Positions 7,346-15,831 of a stretch of 47,793 nucleotides of DNA are shown here, piece by piece. The notes under the pieces were generated by a model that was not told the DNA's origin, did no database searches, and saw only the letters and a program-made list of their open reading frames with translations. Source of the DNA: JAUVKT01 sp964634565 (GTDB lineage Bacteria > Bacteroidota > Bacteroidia > Bacteroidales > VadinHA17); NCBI GenBank assembly GCA_964634565.1, contig CAZWLP010000011.1, positions 1 through 47,793 on the forward strand, given 5' to 3'. The position numbers were made by a program, and so were the translations under genes. How positions within the stretch are numbered: position 1 is the first letter of the stretch; the number at the start of each line of letters is the position of its first letter.

Positions 7346-7669
7346 ATGATAGATGTAATATTAAATCCGCCTCAGAAAAAAGTCAGGCCAGTCATTGAAG
7401 TAAAGCCCAAACAGGAGGGAGACAGGCCCCTAAAAAGCCTTCTTAAAACAATATCCTGGCGCATAGTTGGTACCATCGACACAATAACAATAAGCTTTAT
7501 AATTACCGGCGAGATAAAAAGCGCCTTATCAATTGGATCGATTGAGGTAGTATCTAAAATGATACTTTACTATTTCCACGAGAGGCTCTGGTCGAAGAGC
7601 AATAAATTTAAAAAATCTATAACGAAAATCGACAGGAATGAATTTATTTCATCTATCGGATCAAATTAA
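7346..7669 (+). CDS. DUF2061 membrane protein of the sulfate assimilation operon
   Basis: A 107-residue small protein. Its conserved core runs LKTISWRIVGTIDTITISFI, then TGEIKSALSIGSIEVVSKMILYYFHERLW (residues about 32-85), which is the DUF2061 pattern with two hydrophobic segments. The family is often found beside cysDN genes, and here its 3' end overlaps cysH by 32 bp, so the two are translationally linked. A role in sulfate or sulfite handling or transport is suspected from context only; no biochemical function is established that I know of. Confidence 0.85.
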   Translation: MIDVILNPPQKKVRPVIEVKPKQEGDRPLKSLLKTISWRIVGTIDTITISFIITGEIKSALSIGSIEVVSKMILYYFHERLWSKSNKFKKSITKIDRNEFISSIGSN

Positions 7670-8330
7670 GGGTTTATCTCCTGATAAAATGATATCTGTT
7701 CTTTGCGAACAGTATCCGGGACAGGTAGTATTTACTACAAGCTTTGGTATTGAAGACCAGGTTATTACAGATATAATCGTTAAGAACAACCTTCCTGTAA
7801 GGATGGTTACCCTGGATACGGGCAGGCTGTTTGAAGAGACCTACAGGGTATTTTCAAATACACTGAAAAGATATAATAAGCCTGTTGAGACATTCTTTCC
7901 CGACCCTGCCGATATAGAGAAACTGCTTTCAGAGAAGGGGCCCTTCAGCTTTTATCAGTCGATTGAAAATCGTAAGGAGTGCTGTTATATCAGGAAGGTA
8001 AAGCCTCTTAACCGGTCGCTTGAGGGAATGAAAATATGGATCACCGGAATAAGGAAAGACCAGTCGCAGGGCCGCTCAGACATGTCTTTTACCGAAAGCG
8101 ATGATGAAAGGGGAATAATTAAAGTACACCCTCTTTTTACATGGACCATGGAAGAAGTTGAAGATTATATCGGCAAAAACAATGTTCCCTATAACAGTCT
8201 TCACGATAAGGGCTTTATAAGCATTGGATGCGAGCCATGCACCAGGGCAATTAAGCCGGGTGATGATTTCAGGTCGGGCAGATGGTGGTGGGAAGATACC
8301 TCGGGTAAAGAATGTGGATTACATAAATAA
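7638..8330 (+). CDS. cysH: Phosphoadenylyl/adenylyl-sulfate reductase, Fe-S type
   Basis: Reduces adenylyl sulfate (APS) or PAPS to sulfite with thioredoxin as donor. The 230-residue protein has the PP-loop fold (TTSFGIEDQ near 33-41, VTLDTGRLFEETY) and the C-terminal catalytic motif ECGLH (225-229, C226). The cysteine pattern CC at 115-116 plus C198-x2-C201 is that of [4Fe-4S] enzymes, which generally prefer APS. This fits the absence of cysC (APS kinase) and of a CysC domain in the neighbouring CysN. The start ATG lies inside the DUF2061 gene; MNLFHLSDQ is a plausible N-terminus. cysD follows after 18 bp. Confidence 0.95.
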   Translation: MNLFHLSDQIKGLSPDKMISVLCEQYPGQVVFTTSFGIEDQVITDIIVKNNLPVRMVTLDTGRLFEETYRVFSNTLKRYNKPVETFFPDPADIEKLLSEKGPFSFYQSIENRKECCYIRKVKPLNRSLEGMKIWITGIRKDQSQGRSDMSFTESDDERGIIKVHPLFTWTMEEVEDYIGKNNVPYNSLHDKGFISIGCEPCTRAIKPGDDFRSGRWWWEDTSGKECGLHK

Positions 8331-8348
8331 GGTAGTAATAAAAGATAA

Positions 8349-9260
8349 ATGATGGTTGCAACAATTAACAGCGAACATATAAAAGAACTGGAGAACGAAG
8401 CAATATTTATAATGAGGGAGGTTGCTTCACAGTTTGAGAGACCGGTAATTTTATTCTCAGGGGGCAAGGATTCTATTCTGCTCGCACATCTTGCCAGGAA
8501 AGCTTTCTGGCCGGGGAAAATACCATTCAGGTTTTTACATATTGATACCGGTCATAACTTTAACGAAACTATAAAATTCAGGGATGACCTGGTAAGGGAG
8601 CTTGGGGTTGAATTACTTGTGGGATCTGTTCAGACATCTATTGACAGGGGGCGTGTTATTGAAGAGAGTGGAGTAAATGCCAGTCGTAATATATTGCAGA
8701 CTGTTACCCTTCTCGATGCTATCGAAGAATATAAAATAGATGCGGCAATAGGAGGAGGACGACGCGACGAGGAAAAGGCAAGGGCAAAAGAGAGGTTCTT
8801 CTCCCACAGGGATGAATTCGGTCAGTGGGACCCCAAGAACCAGAGGCCGGAATTATGGAATATCTTTAACGGCAGGAAGAAAATGGGCGAGCATTTCAGG
8901 GTCTTCCCAATATCTAACTGGACCGAGCTGGATGTATGGCAGTATATAAAAAATGAAGATATCAATCTTCCCAGCCTCTATTACACCCATAAAAGAAAGA
9001 TCTTTAACAGGGACGGTACATGGCTTGCATGGGCTCCCTTTATGCAACTTAAGCCTGAAGAAGAGCTTATCACGGCCGATGTAAGGTGCAGGACCATAGG
9101 AGATATAACCTGTACCGGGGTAACTCTTTCAACAGCAGATAACCTGAACGATATTATTGCAGAGATTGCCGCAACAAGGAGTACCGAAAGAGGGGGAAGA
9201 CATGATGATAAAAGATCTGAAGCCGCAATGGAAGAGCGAAAAAGAGATGGATATTTTTAA
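8349..9260 (+). CDS. cysD: Sulfate adenylyltransferase subunit 2
   Basis: Catalytic subunit of ATP sulfurylase, forming APS from ATP and sulfate with CysN. The 303-residue protein has the PP-loop SGGKDS (37-42), HIDTGHNFNET and the family signatures GGGRRDEEKARAKERFFS and PISNWTELDVWQYI. Length is normal. Two adjacent ATG codons occur at the start (MM), and the first is taken. It is the third gene of the DUF2061-cysH-cysD-cysN operon; cysN begins 22 bp later. Confidence 0.97.
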   Translation: MMVATINSEHIKELENEAIFIMREVASQFERPVILFSGGKDSILLAHLARKAFWPGKIPFRFLHIDTGHNFNETIKFRDDLVRELGVELLVGSVQTSIDRGRVIEESGVNASRNILQTVTLLDAIEEYKIDAAIGGGRRDEEKARAKERFFSHRDEFGQWDPKNQRPELWNIFNGRKKMGEHFRVFPISNWTELDVWQYIKNEDINLPSLYYTHKRKIFNRDGTWLAWAPFMQLKPEEELITADVRCRTIGDITCTGVTLSTADNLNDIIAEIAATRSTERGGRHDDKRSEAAMEERKRDGYF

Positions 9261-9282
9261 GCCTTAACTGAAAGAAAAAAAG

Positions 9283-10593
9283 ATGAAGGAGTACCTAGAT
9301 CAACAGGACATAATGATGGCGCCAGGGGGCTTAAACGGAAAAAATAAATCGCTGCTGAGATTTACTACGGCCGGAAGTGTAGATGATGGAAAGAGCACAT
9401 TGATAGGTCGTTTACTATACGACAGTAAGTCTATATTCGAAGACCAGATGGAGCATATCATCGAGTCGGGGAAAAGAAGAGGTAAGGATGGCGTGGATCT
9501 GTCGCTATTAACAGACGGATTAAAGGCAGAGAGGGAACAGGGCATTACCATAGATGTTGCATACAGGTATTTTGCAACCCCTAAGAGGAAATTCATTATT
9601 GCCGATACACCAGGTCATATACAGTATACCCGTAATATGGTTACCGGGGCATCAACAGCAGACCTGGCGGTAATACTTATTGATGCCAGGAATGGCGTAC
9701 TTGAACAAACAATCAGGCACAGCTATATAGCATCGCTACTCGATATCAGGCATATTATATTCTGCGTCAACAAGATGGACCTGGTGAATTACAGTGAGTC
9801 TGTTTTTAATTCGGTAAGGGCCGACCTGATGAAGATTGTTGATGAGCTGAAAATAATTAAGCCTGCCTTTATCCCGATAAGTGCCAGGGAGGGAGATAAT
9901 GTTGTTGATCTCTCTGAGAATATGAAGTGGTACACAGGAAAATCCTTTCTTCAAACCCTTGAGACAGTAGAGATAATTAAGGATAAAGACCTCGAGAATA
10001 AAAGGTTCCCTGTCCAGTATATAATAAGGCCCCAGAATGATAAGTACCATGATTTCAGGGGATATGCAGGAAGGGTCTCGGGCGGGATATTTAAGCCTGG
10101 TGACGAGATAAGCATCCTCCCTTCAGGATTAACATCAAAGATAAAGGATATTTATTCCTATAATAAGCTGCTGACAGAAGCCAGGATAGGCGATTCTGTT
10201 ACCCTGACCCTGGAAGATGAAATTGATGTAAGCAGGGGCGATATGATTGTGGGCTCAGAAAATATTCCACTATCGGGTCAGGAGATAGAGGCAGATATTT
10301 GCTGGTTTAATAATCGTCCTCTCCAGTTAAGGGGCAAATATATAATCAGGCACACATGCAGCGAAGCAAGGTGTATTATCAGTTCGGTAGATTATAAGCT
10401 AAACGTTAATACTATGGAACGCGATACTGCTGACAAAGAGATAAGGATGAACGACATAGCCAGAATTTCATTTAAGTCGACCGAGCCTCTTTTCTATGAT
10501 GACTATTCTGTTAATAACAGCACCGGAAGCATTATCCTGATCGAAGAGGGTACTAACGAAACTGTTGCTGCCGGGATGATAAGAATGGCCTGA
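9283..10593 (+). CDS. cysN: Sulfate adenylyltransferase subunit 1 (GTPase)
   Basis: GTPase subunit that drives APS synthesis by CysD. The 436-residue protein has the EF-Tu-like G domain: G1 GSVDDGKS (31-38), G2 GIT (87-89), G3 DTPGH (108-112) and G4 NKMD (163-166), followed by two beta-barrel domains. There is no C-terminal CysC kinase domain, so the operon makes APS, not PAPS, which matches the Fe-S type CysH. It is the last gene of the operon. Its final 41 bp overlap the convergent NUDIX gene. Confidence 0.97.
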   Translation: MKEYLDQQDIMMAPGGLNGKNKSLLRFTTAGSVDDGKSTLIGRLLYDSKSIFEDQMEHIIESGKRRGKDGVDLSLLTDGLKAEREQGITIDVAYRYFATPKRKFIIADTPGHIQYTRNMVTGASTADLAVILIDARNGVLEQTIRHSYIASLLDIRHIIFCVNKMDLVNYSESVFNSVRADLMKIVDELKIIKPAFIPISAREGDNVVDLSENMKWYTGKSFLQTLETVEIIKDKDLENKRFPVQYIIRPQNDKYHDFRGYAGRVSGGIFKPGDEISILPSGLTSKIKDIYSYNKLLTEARIGDSVTLTLEDEIDVSRGDMIVGSENIPLSGQEIEADICWFNNRPLQLRGKYIIRHTCSEARCIISSVDYKLNVNTMERDTADKEIRMNDIARISFKSTEPLFYDDYSVNNSTGSIILIEEGTNETVAAGMIRMA

Positions 10594-11080
10594 GCCACCC
10601 GTACTCCTCCTCAAAATTGGGAGTAAAGATGTCTTTCCCGAGGGAGGCTTTTATCTCTTCCGGCGACCAGAAGCGGCCTTCTTCGACCTCTCCGGGGTCA
10701 GGGACAGGAATTAGTCCGGTGGTGGTGATATAAGTATGTACAAGCTCCCGCTCTACTTCTGACTGCCAGATATATATTTTTATCAGGCGGTACTCAAAGC
10801 AGTCGATCCCGGCCTCCTCCTTTGCCTCCCTGAGCATGGCCTCTTCAATCTCCTCTCCCGGGTCAACATGACCACCAACAGAGGTATCCCATTTGCCGGG
10901 TTGAACGTCCTTTGTTAATGATCTTTTCTGAAGATAAAGCTCCCCCCTGGTATTGAATATATGAAGATGAACAACAGGGTGAAGAAGCATGGATTCGCCA
11001 TTATGACAAACTGACCTCAGCTCCTTCCCTATAATATTACCTTCCTTATCGCAAATTGGCAGATATTCTTCCGACATCAT
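10553..11080 (-). CDS. NUDIX hydrolase
   Basis: A 175-residue NUDIX protein of the YfcD/IDI-like subgroup. The Nudix box is complete: G70-x5-E76-x7-REAKEEAGI (84-92), preceded by GKWDTSVGGHVDPG. It would hydrolyse a nucleoside diphosphate-linked substrate, but the substrate cannot be read from sequence. Its ATG overlaps the TGA of the upstream amylase gene (ATGA), so it is translationally coupled to the glucan operon. Whether it takes part in sugar use, for example on NDP-sugars, is open. The 3' end overlaps cysN by 41 bp. Confidence 0.92.
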   Translation of the reverse strand: MMSEEYLPICDKEGNIIGKELRSVCHNGESMLLHPVVHLHIFNTRGELYLQKRSLTKDVQPGKWDTSVGGHVDPGEEIEEAMLREAKEEAGIDCFEYRLIKIYIWQSEVERELVHTYITTTGLIPVPDPGEVEEGRFWSPEEIKASLGKDIFTPNFEEEYGWLRPFLSSRQQQFR

Positions 11081-13869
11081 TTTATTTTAATAATTCGTTT
11101 TGTGCCAACTTTATTGCCTGATGATATTCTTAAGAAATAGAGTCCTTCGTCCAGGCTGGAGAGGTTGATATGATTACTGTTTACATTGGTCTTTGAATAA
11201 ACCACTCTGCCGTCGAAGCCAAGTATCTCGATCATATCGATACGCTGAATATCATCGCTGATATTAATTGTAACAAAATCACTAACAGGGTTGGGATAAA
11301 CACTGAACCAGTTATTATCAATCTCGGGGGCTATAATATCAGAAATACCAAGGGGCAGGCCAGGGTTAATAAGTCTTTCGGTAGTATATAGCCTTGCTTC
11401 GCCGGCATTGAGATAAACCGGATCTGATACGGAAACAACATTTAATGAATCGCCGGTAAGATAGTCGTACCAGTAGCCTGTTTGTGTAAACTCGCCGGAA
11501 AGGTTAGCGGCCACAACATCAAAGTTACCCATAACAACGATATCCATTGAGCTATGGGTAATATTTATCCTTTTCAGTCGCCCTCCCGACAGCTGTGTAA
11601 GGGTAAAGTCGCCATCGTTAATAGCCGGGTAGTTTGTTTTTAAATAAATCAGTCCTGCAAAGTGATCGTAGATATCCTTCCTGGGTGCTTCGCCGGTATA
11701 GTTCCAAAGTATAGGTTTTGGTGCCAGGCGTCCTCCCTGATTTATTGAAATATCATAACCAAGTTCTTCAAATTGCCATATCATCTTTGGTCCGGGAACA
11801 GTGAAAAAGAATGTTCCGGCAAGTTTAACTCTTTTAAGAGCGGTAAGAATATATTGAGTGCTGTAATAAGGTGAGATGTTAATATTTCCTTCATTAAGGA
11901 GCCTGTACATCATTCTTTCCTCGTCGTGACTCTCCATATAGCCAACAGCATGCGGATTGGTCCATCCTCTCTGTTCGTAATCGATCCAGGCTATATCGGA
12001 ATCATATCCCTTTGCTGCCTCCGAATACTGGTAGTTACTATTACCCCAGAGCATCATACCATAGTCGGCCAGCACTTCCTCTTCGCTGTTATCGGCAAAA
12101 TGTTCGAGTATAATATAGGTATCGGGATCTACCGACCACATATAGTCGGCGTACATCTCCCATATTGCAACACGGGAGGCATCGTAGGCGCCCCATGCGC
12201 TTACACTGCCAAGGGTGTTGGTCTGGGTAAATCCCTTGGACAGATCGAAGCGATAGCCATCGACCTTATACTCTTCTACCCAGTGCTTCATAACCCTTCT
12301 GGCATGATAGCGCGTATACTCGCTCTCATGATTAAAGTCGTGGAAGACATTGTATTCGTGAGTAGGGATTACGTTAAACCAGGGGTTATCGGCTGCAGTA
12401 CGGTTATTGGCTGCATCCCAGTATAGCTTTGCCATGGGTGAGCTGCCGGTGGCATGATTAAGAACCATATCAATAATAACAGCAATATCGCGGGCATGAC
12501 ACGAATCGATAAATTCTTTTAGCTTATCTTTTGTGCCATAGTATTTATCGGGTGCAAAGTAGAAGGACGGGTTATAGCCCCAGCTTTCATTATCGTCGAA
12601 TTCATTTACGGGCATCAGCTCAATAGCATTAATACCCAGATCAGCGAGATAGGGAAGTGTATCTATCAGGTTCTGATAATTATGTGCCGCCAGGAAATCT
12701 CTTATGAGCAGCTCGTAAATAACCAGGTTTGTTTTGTCGGGCCTTGTATAGCCTGTAGTCTGCCACTCATATTGAGGGGCTGCGGTCTGCAGTATACCAA
12801 CAATACCATCACCAAGCCCTTCAGGGTAATCTATGAGTCCGGGATAGGTCTCGCTATCAATATATTTATCGTTCCATGGATCCAGGACCTTCTCGGTATA
12901 AGGGTCTGCAATCGTAATATCATCTACTACATACTGGAAGCGATACTCTTTGCCGGGGGTAAGGTTATTCACTTCTATCCAGAATTTTTCACCATCGGGG
13001 GTCTGCTTCATATATGATTCATCGCTCTTTATCCAATCGTTGAAATCACCGATCACAAAGGCACTTGACTTACCGGGGGCTGTCACCACAAGGGTAGCTT
13101 CAGTATCTGAGTTATAATTTATTCCGTCTTCCACTCCTGCGGGCAATGCTTCCTCAACAGGACTGTCGGGCACATAATAATAAAATGAATCAACTGCTAT
13201 CTCAAGGTCCTGGTAGGCCCTGGCGTGCACCCATGCCCCGCCAAGCTCTGTGATAAATGTGGAATATGTAAGCTGGTCGGCTCCTATCACCTTCTCTACT
13301 TCCTCCTCATCGATAAAGAGAAGCACCGAGTCGGCAAAGGAGGCAGATACATTTATATTAAGCGTGGTATATCGTTCCTGCAGGACAGATCTTTCTGTCG
13401 GACTGCTAATACTTACTTCGAGGCCGGCTTCAAAAACATCGATAAACATATCAGGTGAGGTCTGCAAACTTGAGGTGGCATTTCTTATTACCAGGCATAT
13501 TTCCGAAACAACTTCGGCCTCGCTGATGGGATTACCTGACGCATCGGTATAATAGTGTTCTATATCGGGAGTAATATCCAGCTTATAGCGATATGATCCC
13601 AGGTAGGTAAGCTGGGGCTGTGTGCTGTTATTACCCCATGCTTCAATAACATTCTGCCACCTGTCTCCGTCTATTGTAACACCGGTATGAGCATAGAGGT
13701 CTCCCTCGTACTGGTAGAGTCCGGCGGTAGGACTAAGCTGATCGGAATTAAAATATATGGTGACAGGCTGGCCCTTTGTGGGAATACCCGGCTCGGTTTC
13801 GATAACCTGGGCCAGCAGCGAGCCAGCCGAAACCAGTAAGAGTAATAGTACCTGACTTAGTTTTTTCAT
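11077..13869 (-). CDS. T9SS-exported multidomain alpha-amylase (GH13)
   Basis: A 930-residue secreted glycoside hydrolase. A signal peptide (1-21, ending LLAQ) leads to N-terminal beta modules and an E-set/CBM48-like domain (about 258-340; AFVIGDFNDW). The GH13 barrel follows, with region I DMVLNH (467-472), nucleophile D542 in GYRFD, acid/base E589 in ILEH and D649 in ESHDE. All three catalytic acids are present. The last ~85 residues (from NNWFSVYPNPVSDFV to RIIKIK) form a type A T9SS sorting domain, so the enzyme should reach the cell surface. It would be the functional counterpart of the surface lipoprotein SusG. It lies 8 bp after the SusA-like gene and is coupled to the NUDIX gene. Confidence 0.95.
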   Translation of the reverse strand: MKKLSQVLLLLLVSAGSLLAQVIETEPGIPTKGQPVTIYFNSDQLSPTAGLYQYEGDLYAHTGVTIDGDRWQNVIEAWGNNSTQPQLTYLGSYRYKLDITPDIEHYYTDASGNPISEAEVVSEICLVIRNATSSLQTSPDMFIDVFEAGLEVSISSPTERSVLQERYTTLNINVSASFADSVLLFIDEEEVEKVIGADQLTYSTFITELGGAWVHARAYQDLEIAVDSFYYYVPDSPVEEALPAGVEDGINYNSDTEATLVVTAPGKSSAFVIGDFNDWIKSDESYMKQTPDGEKFWIEVNNLTPGKEYRFQYVVDDITIADPYTEKVLDPWNDKYIDSETYPGLIDYPEGLGDGIVGILQTAAPQYEWQTTGYTRPDKTNLVIYELLIRDFLAAHNYQNLIDTLPYLADLGINAIELMPVNEFDDNESWGYNPSFYFAPDKYYGTKDKLKEFIDSCHARDIAVIIDMVLNHATGSSPMAKLYWDAANNRTAADNPWFNVIPTHEYNVFHDFNHESEYTRYHARRVMKHWVEEYKVDGYRFDLSKGFTQTNTLGSVSAWGAYDASRVAIWEMYADYMWSVDPDTYIILEHFADNSEEEVLADYGMMLWGNSNYQYSEAAKGYDSDIAWIDYEQRGWTNPHAVGYMESHDEERMMYRLLNEGNINISPYYSTQYILTALKRVKLAGTFFFTVPGPKMIWQFEELGYDISINQGGRLAPKPILWNYTGEAPRKDIYDHFAGLIYLKTNYPAINDGDFTLTQLSGGRLKRINITHSSMDIVVMGNFDVVAANLSGEFTQTGYWYDYLTGDSLNVVSVSDPVYLNAGEARLYTTERLINPGLPLGISDIIAPEIDNNWFSVYPNPVSDFVTINISDDIQRIDMIEILGFDGRVVYSKTNVNSNHINLSSLDEGLYFLRISSGNKVGTKRIIKIK

Positions 13870-13877
13870 CTTGTTTA

Positions 13878-15713
13878 TTATCTGAGTTCAATAATCATTG
13901 GTGTAAGCGGGCTTAACATTATTTCAGTCTTAAGATTAAGCTCTTCTCCGCTTATTATTTCCCGTCCTGCTGTAATTCCGCTTAGCATTTCTTTAAAACG
14001 ATCCAGGCTGAGCTTCTGTTTTTCTGTATTCTTATTAATGACTACCATCACCTTTTCAGAATCGTTATATCTGAAATATACATAAACACCATTCTCGGGA
14101 GCAAAGTGCATCAGTTTACCCGAATGTATTACTTCCTTATCTTTTCTCCAGTTAAGTATTTTCCAGAAGAAATTCTGCATATCTGCCTGGTCCCTTTTAA
14201 GACCTGTCCCGGTAAAGCCACTTATTTTATCACCTTCCCATCCACCCGGAAAGTCTTTACGGATATTGCCATGATCATTTCCTTCTGTATGTGTCATAAG
14301 TATCTCCGAACCATAAAATATCTGTGGTATGCCCCGTGTTGTAAGAAAAAATGTTATCCCAAGCTTATAGAGATCCACATCCATATTAAGCTGCATATAA
14401 AAGCGTGCCATATCGTGGTTATCGGGAAAGATAACAAGATTATCGGGGTCGGGATACAGCATATCGTTGGCCAGCATCTCATATATCTTTATAAGGCCTG
14501 TATTAAAGTCCTCCTTCTCATTCAGTGCCTGAGATACTGCATTTTGCAGAGGGAAGTCCATCATGCCGGGTATTTCCCCGTCGTAGCCATCGCGGTTGGT
14601 TTGTCCTTCCTGCCAGTAGGAGACAATGGCAGGGTTCATGCTCCACTCCTCACCTACAATATTAAAATCGGGATATTCATTCTGAACCCTGATATTCCAT
14701 TCTGCCATCATTGTTTTATCGGGATAGGGATAGGTATCCATTCTTATACCAGATAGTCCCAGGTATTCGATCCACCAGATAGAGTTCTGAATAAGATATT
14801 CGGCCATATAGGGGTTACGCTGGTTAAGGTCGGGCATGGCTTTTACAAACCATCCGTCTGTCATACCCTTAATATCTGTTTTTGAAGCATAGGGGTCCAT
14901 ATTTGTTGTACGACGGTGATTGGTTGGAACAAAGTCGGGATAATGATTTATCCAGTCCTGAAAGGGAGGATCTTCCATCCACCAGTGAGAGCTGCCGCAA
15001 TGATTAAAGATCATATCCATAATCATCTTTATTCCCATATCTGATGCCTGCCTTGACAGGTCCCTGTAATCTTCGTTGCTTCCAAACCTGCGATCAACCT
15101 TATAAAAATCGGTTGTTGCATAGCCATGATATGATTGTCTTTCCATATCATTTTCGAGAACAGGATTAAGCCATATGGCAGTAAAGCCCATATCCTTTAT
15201 ATAAGTGAGATTGTTTGCTATACCGGCAATATCACCTCCGTGCCTTCCATAATTATCGCTTCTATTAAGACCCTCCTTCATCCCTTTAATCTCGTCGTTG
15301 TCGGGGTCGCCATTTGCAAACCTGTCGGGCATTATCAGGTACATAACATCTGAATTATCAAAACCATCTCTTTCTGCCGATCCTTTTTCTCTCTTGTATA
15401 AAGTGTAGTTATAAGAATATTTCCTTACTCCTTTATCGAGGAGGTCGATAGTAAATATGCCAGGTGTTGCCTTAGAAATATCAAGGTTAACAAAAAGATA
15501 ATCAGGGCTGTCGGCCTTATCAACAGAAACCAGTTTCACTGTGGAGTGATAAATTTTCACCTCCATGCTACCGGCCTTATCTGCTTTTATCAGGAGCTGA
15601 AGCTGCGGATGTTTCATTCCGCTCCACCATGATGGAGGCTCCACTACCAGGTCCTGGCCGATAATCATGGTCGAGAAGAAAAGTGAGATAAGGGTAATAA
15701 TTATTCTGTTCAT
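13878..15713 (-). CDS. susA: SusA-like neopullulanase/cyclomaltodextrinase (GH13)
   Basis: A 611-residue periplasmic enzyme that cuts imported maltodextrins or cyclodextrins. It has a signal peptide (1-20, ending IIGQ) and a cyclomaltodextrinase N-terminal domain (about 21-108; PPSWWSGMKHPQLQ). The GH13 barrel has DMIFNH (233-238), nucleophile D326 in GIRMD, acid/base E356 in VGEEW and D434 in DNHD. A short C-terminal beta domain completes the usual SusA architecture. It is the first gene after the terminator that follows the SusCDE genes and is followed by the exported amylase 8 bp later. No export signal other than the signal peptide is present. Confidence 0.95.
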   Translation of the reverse strand: MNRIIITLISLFFSTMIIGQDLVVEPPSWWSGMKHPQLQLLIKADKAGSMEVKIYHSTVKLVSVDKADSPDYLFVNLDISKATPGIFTIDLLDKGVRKYSYNYTLYKREKGSAERDGFDNSDVMYLIMPDRFANGDPDNDEIKGMKEGLNRSDNYGRHGGDIAGIANNLTYIKDMGFTAIWLNPVLENDMERQSYHGYATTDFYKVDRRFGSNEDYRDLSRQASDMGIKMIMDMIFNHCGSSHWWMEDPPFQDWINHYPDFVPTNHRRTTNMDPYASKTDIKGMTDGWFVKAMPDLNQRNPYMAEYLIQNSIWWIEYLGLSGIRMDTYPYPDKTMMAEWNIRVQNEYPDFNIVGEEWSMNPAIVSYWQEGQTNRDGYDGEIPGMMDFPLQNAVSQALNEKEDFNTGLIKIYEMLANDMLYPDPDNLVIFPDNHDMARFYMQLNMDVDLYKLGITFFLTTRGIPQIFYGSEILMTHTEGNDHGNIRKDFPGGWEGDKISGFTGTGLKRDQADMQNFFWKILNWRKDKEVIHSGKLMHFAPENGVYVYFRYNDSEKVMVVINKNTEKQKLSLDRFKEMLSGITAGREIISGEELNLKTEIMLSPLTPMIIELR

Positions 15714-15761
15714 AAGTACAAATTAAAGCATTATATAATACTCCGGCATCAGCAAAATTAT

Positions 15762-15791
15762 GAAAAACCTCTCCCTGAGAAAAGGAGAGGT
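15762..15791 (-). terminator. Terminator between the SusCDE genes and susA
   Basis: Read on the minus strand, stem ACCTCTCC / GGAGAGGT with a 9-nt loop is followed by TTTTTC. It lies 40 bp after the SusE/F-like stop and 48 bp before susA. It probably attenuates rather than fully separates the two halves of the locus. Confidence 0.85.
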
Positions 15792-15831
15792 CTTCATTTT
15801 TAATACAGATTCTTAATCCGTGGCATAAGAA

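Noticed and set aside
14106..14756. 216-codon open frame on the plus strand opposite susA
   Set aside because: It is antisense to a full-length GH13 with all catalytic residues, and its own protein has no recognisable domain.
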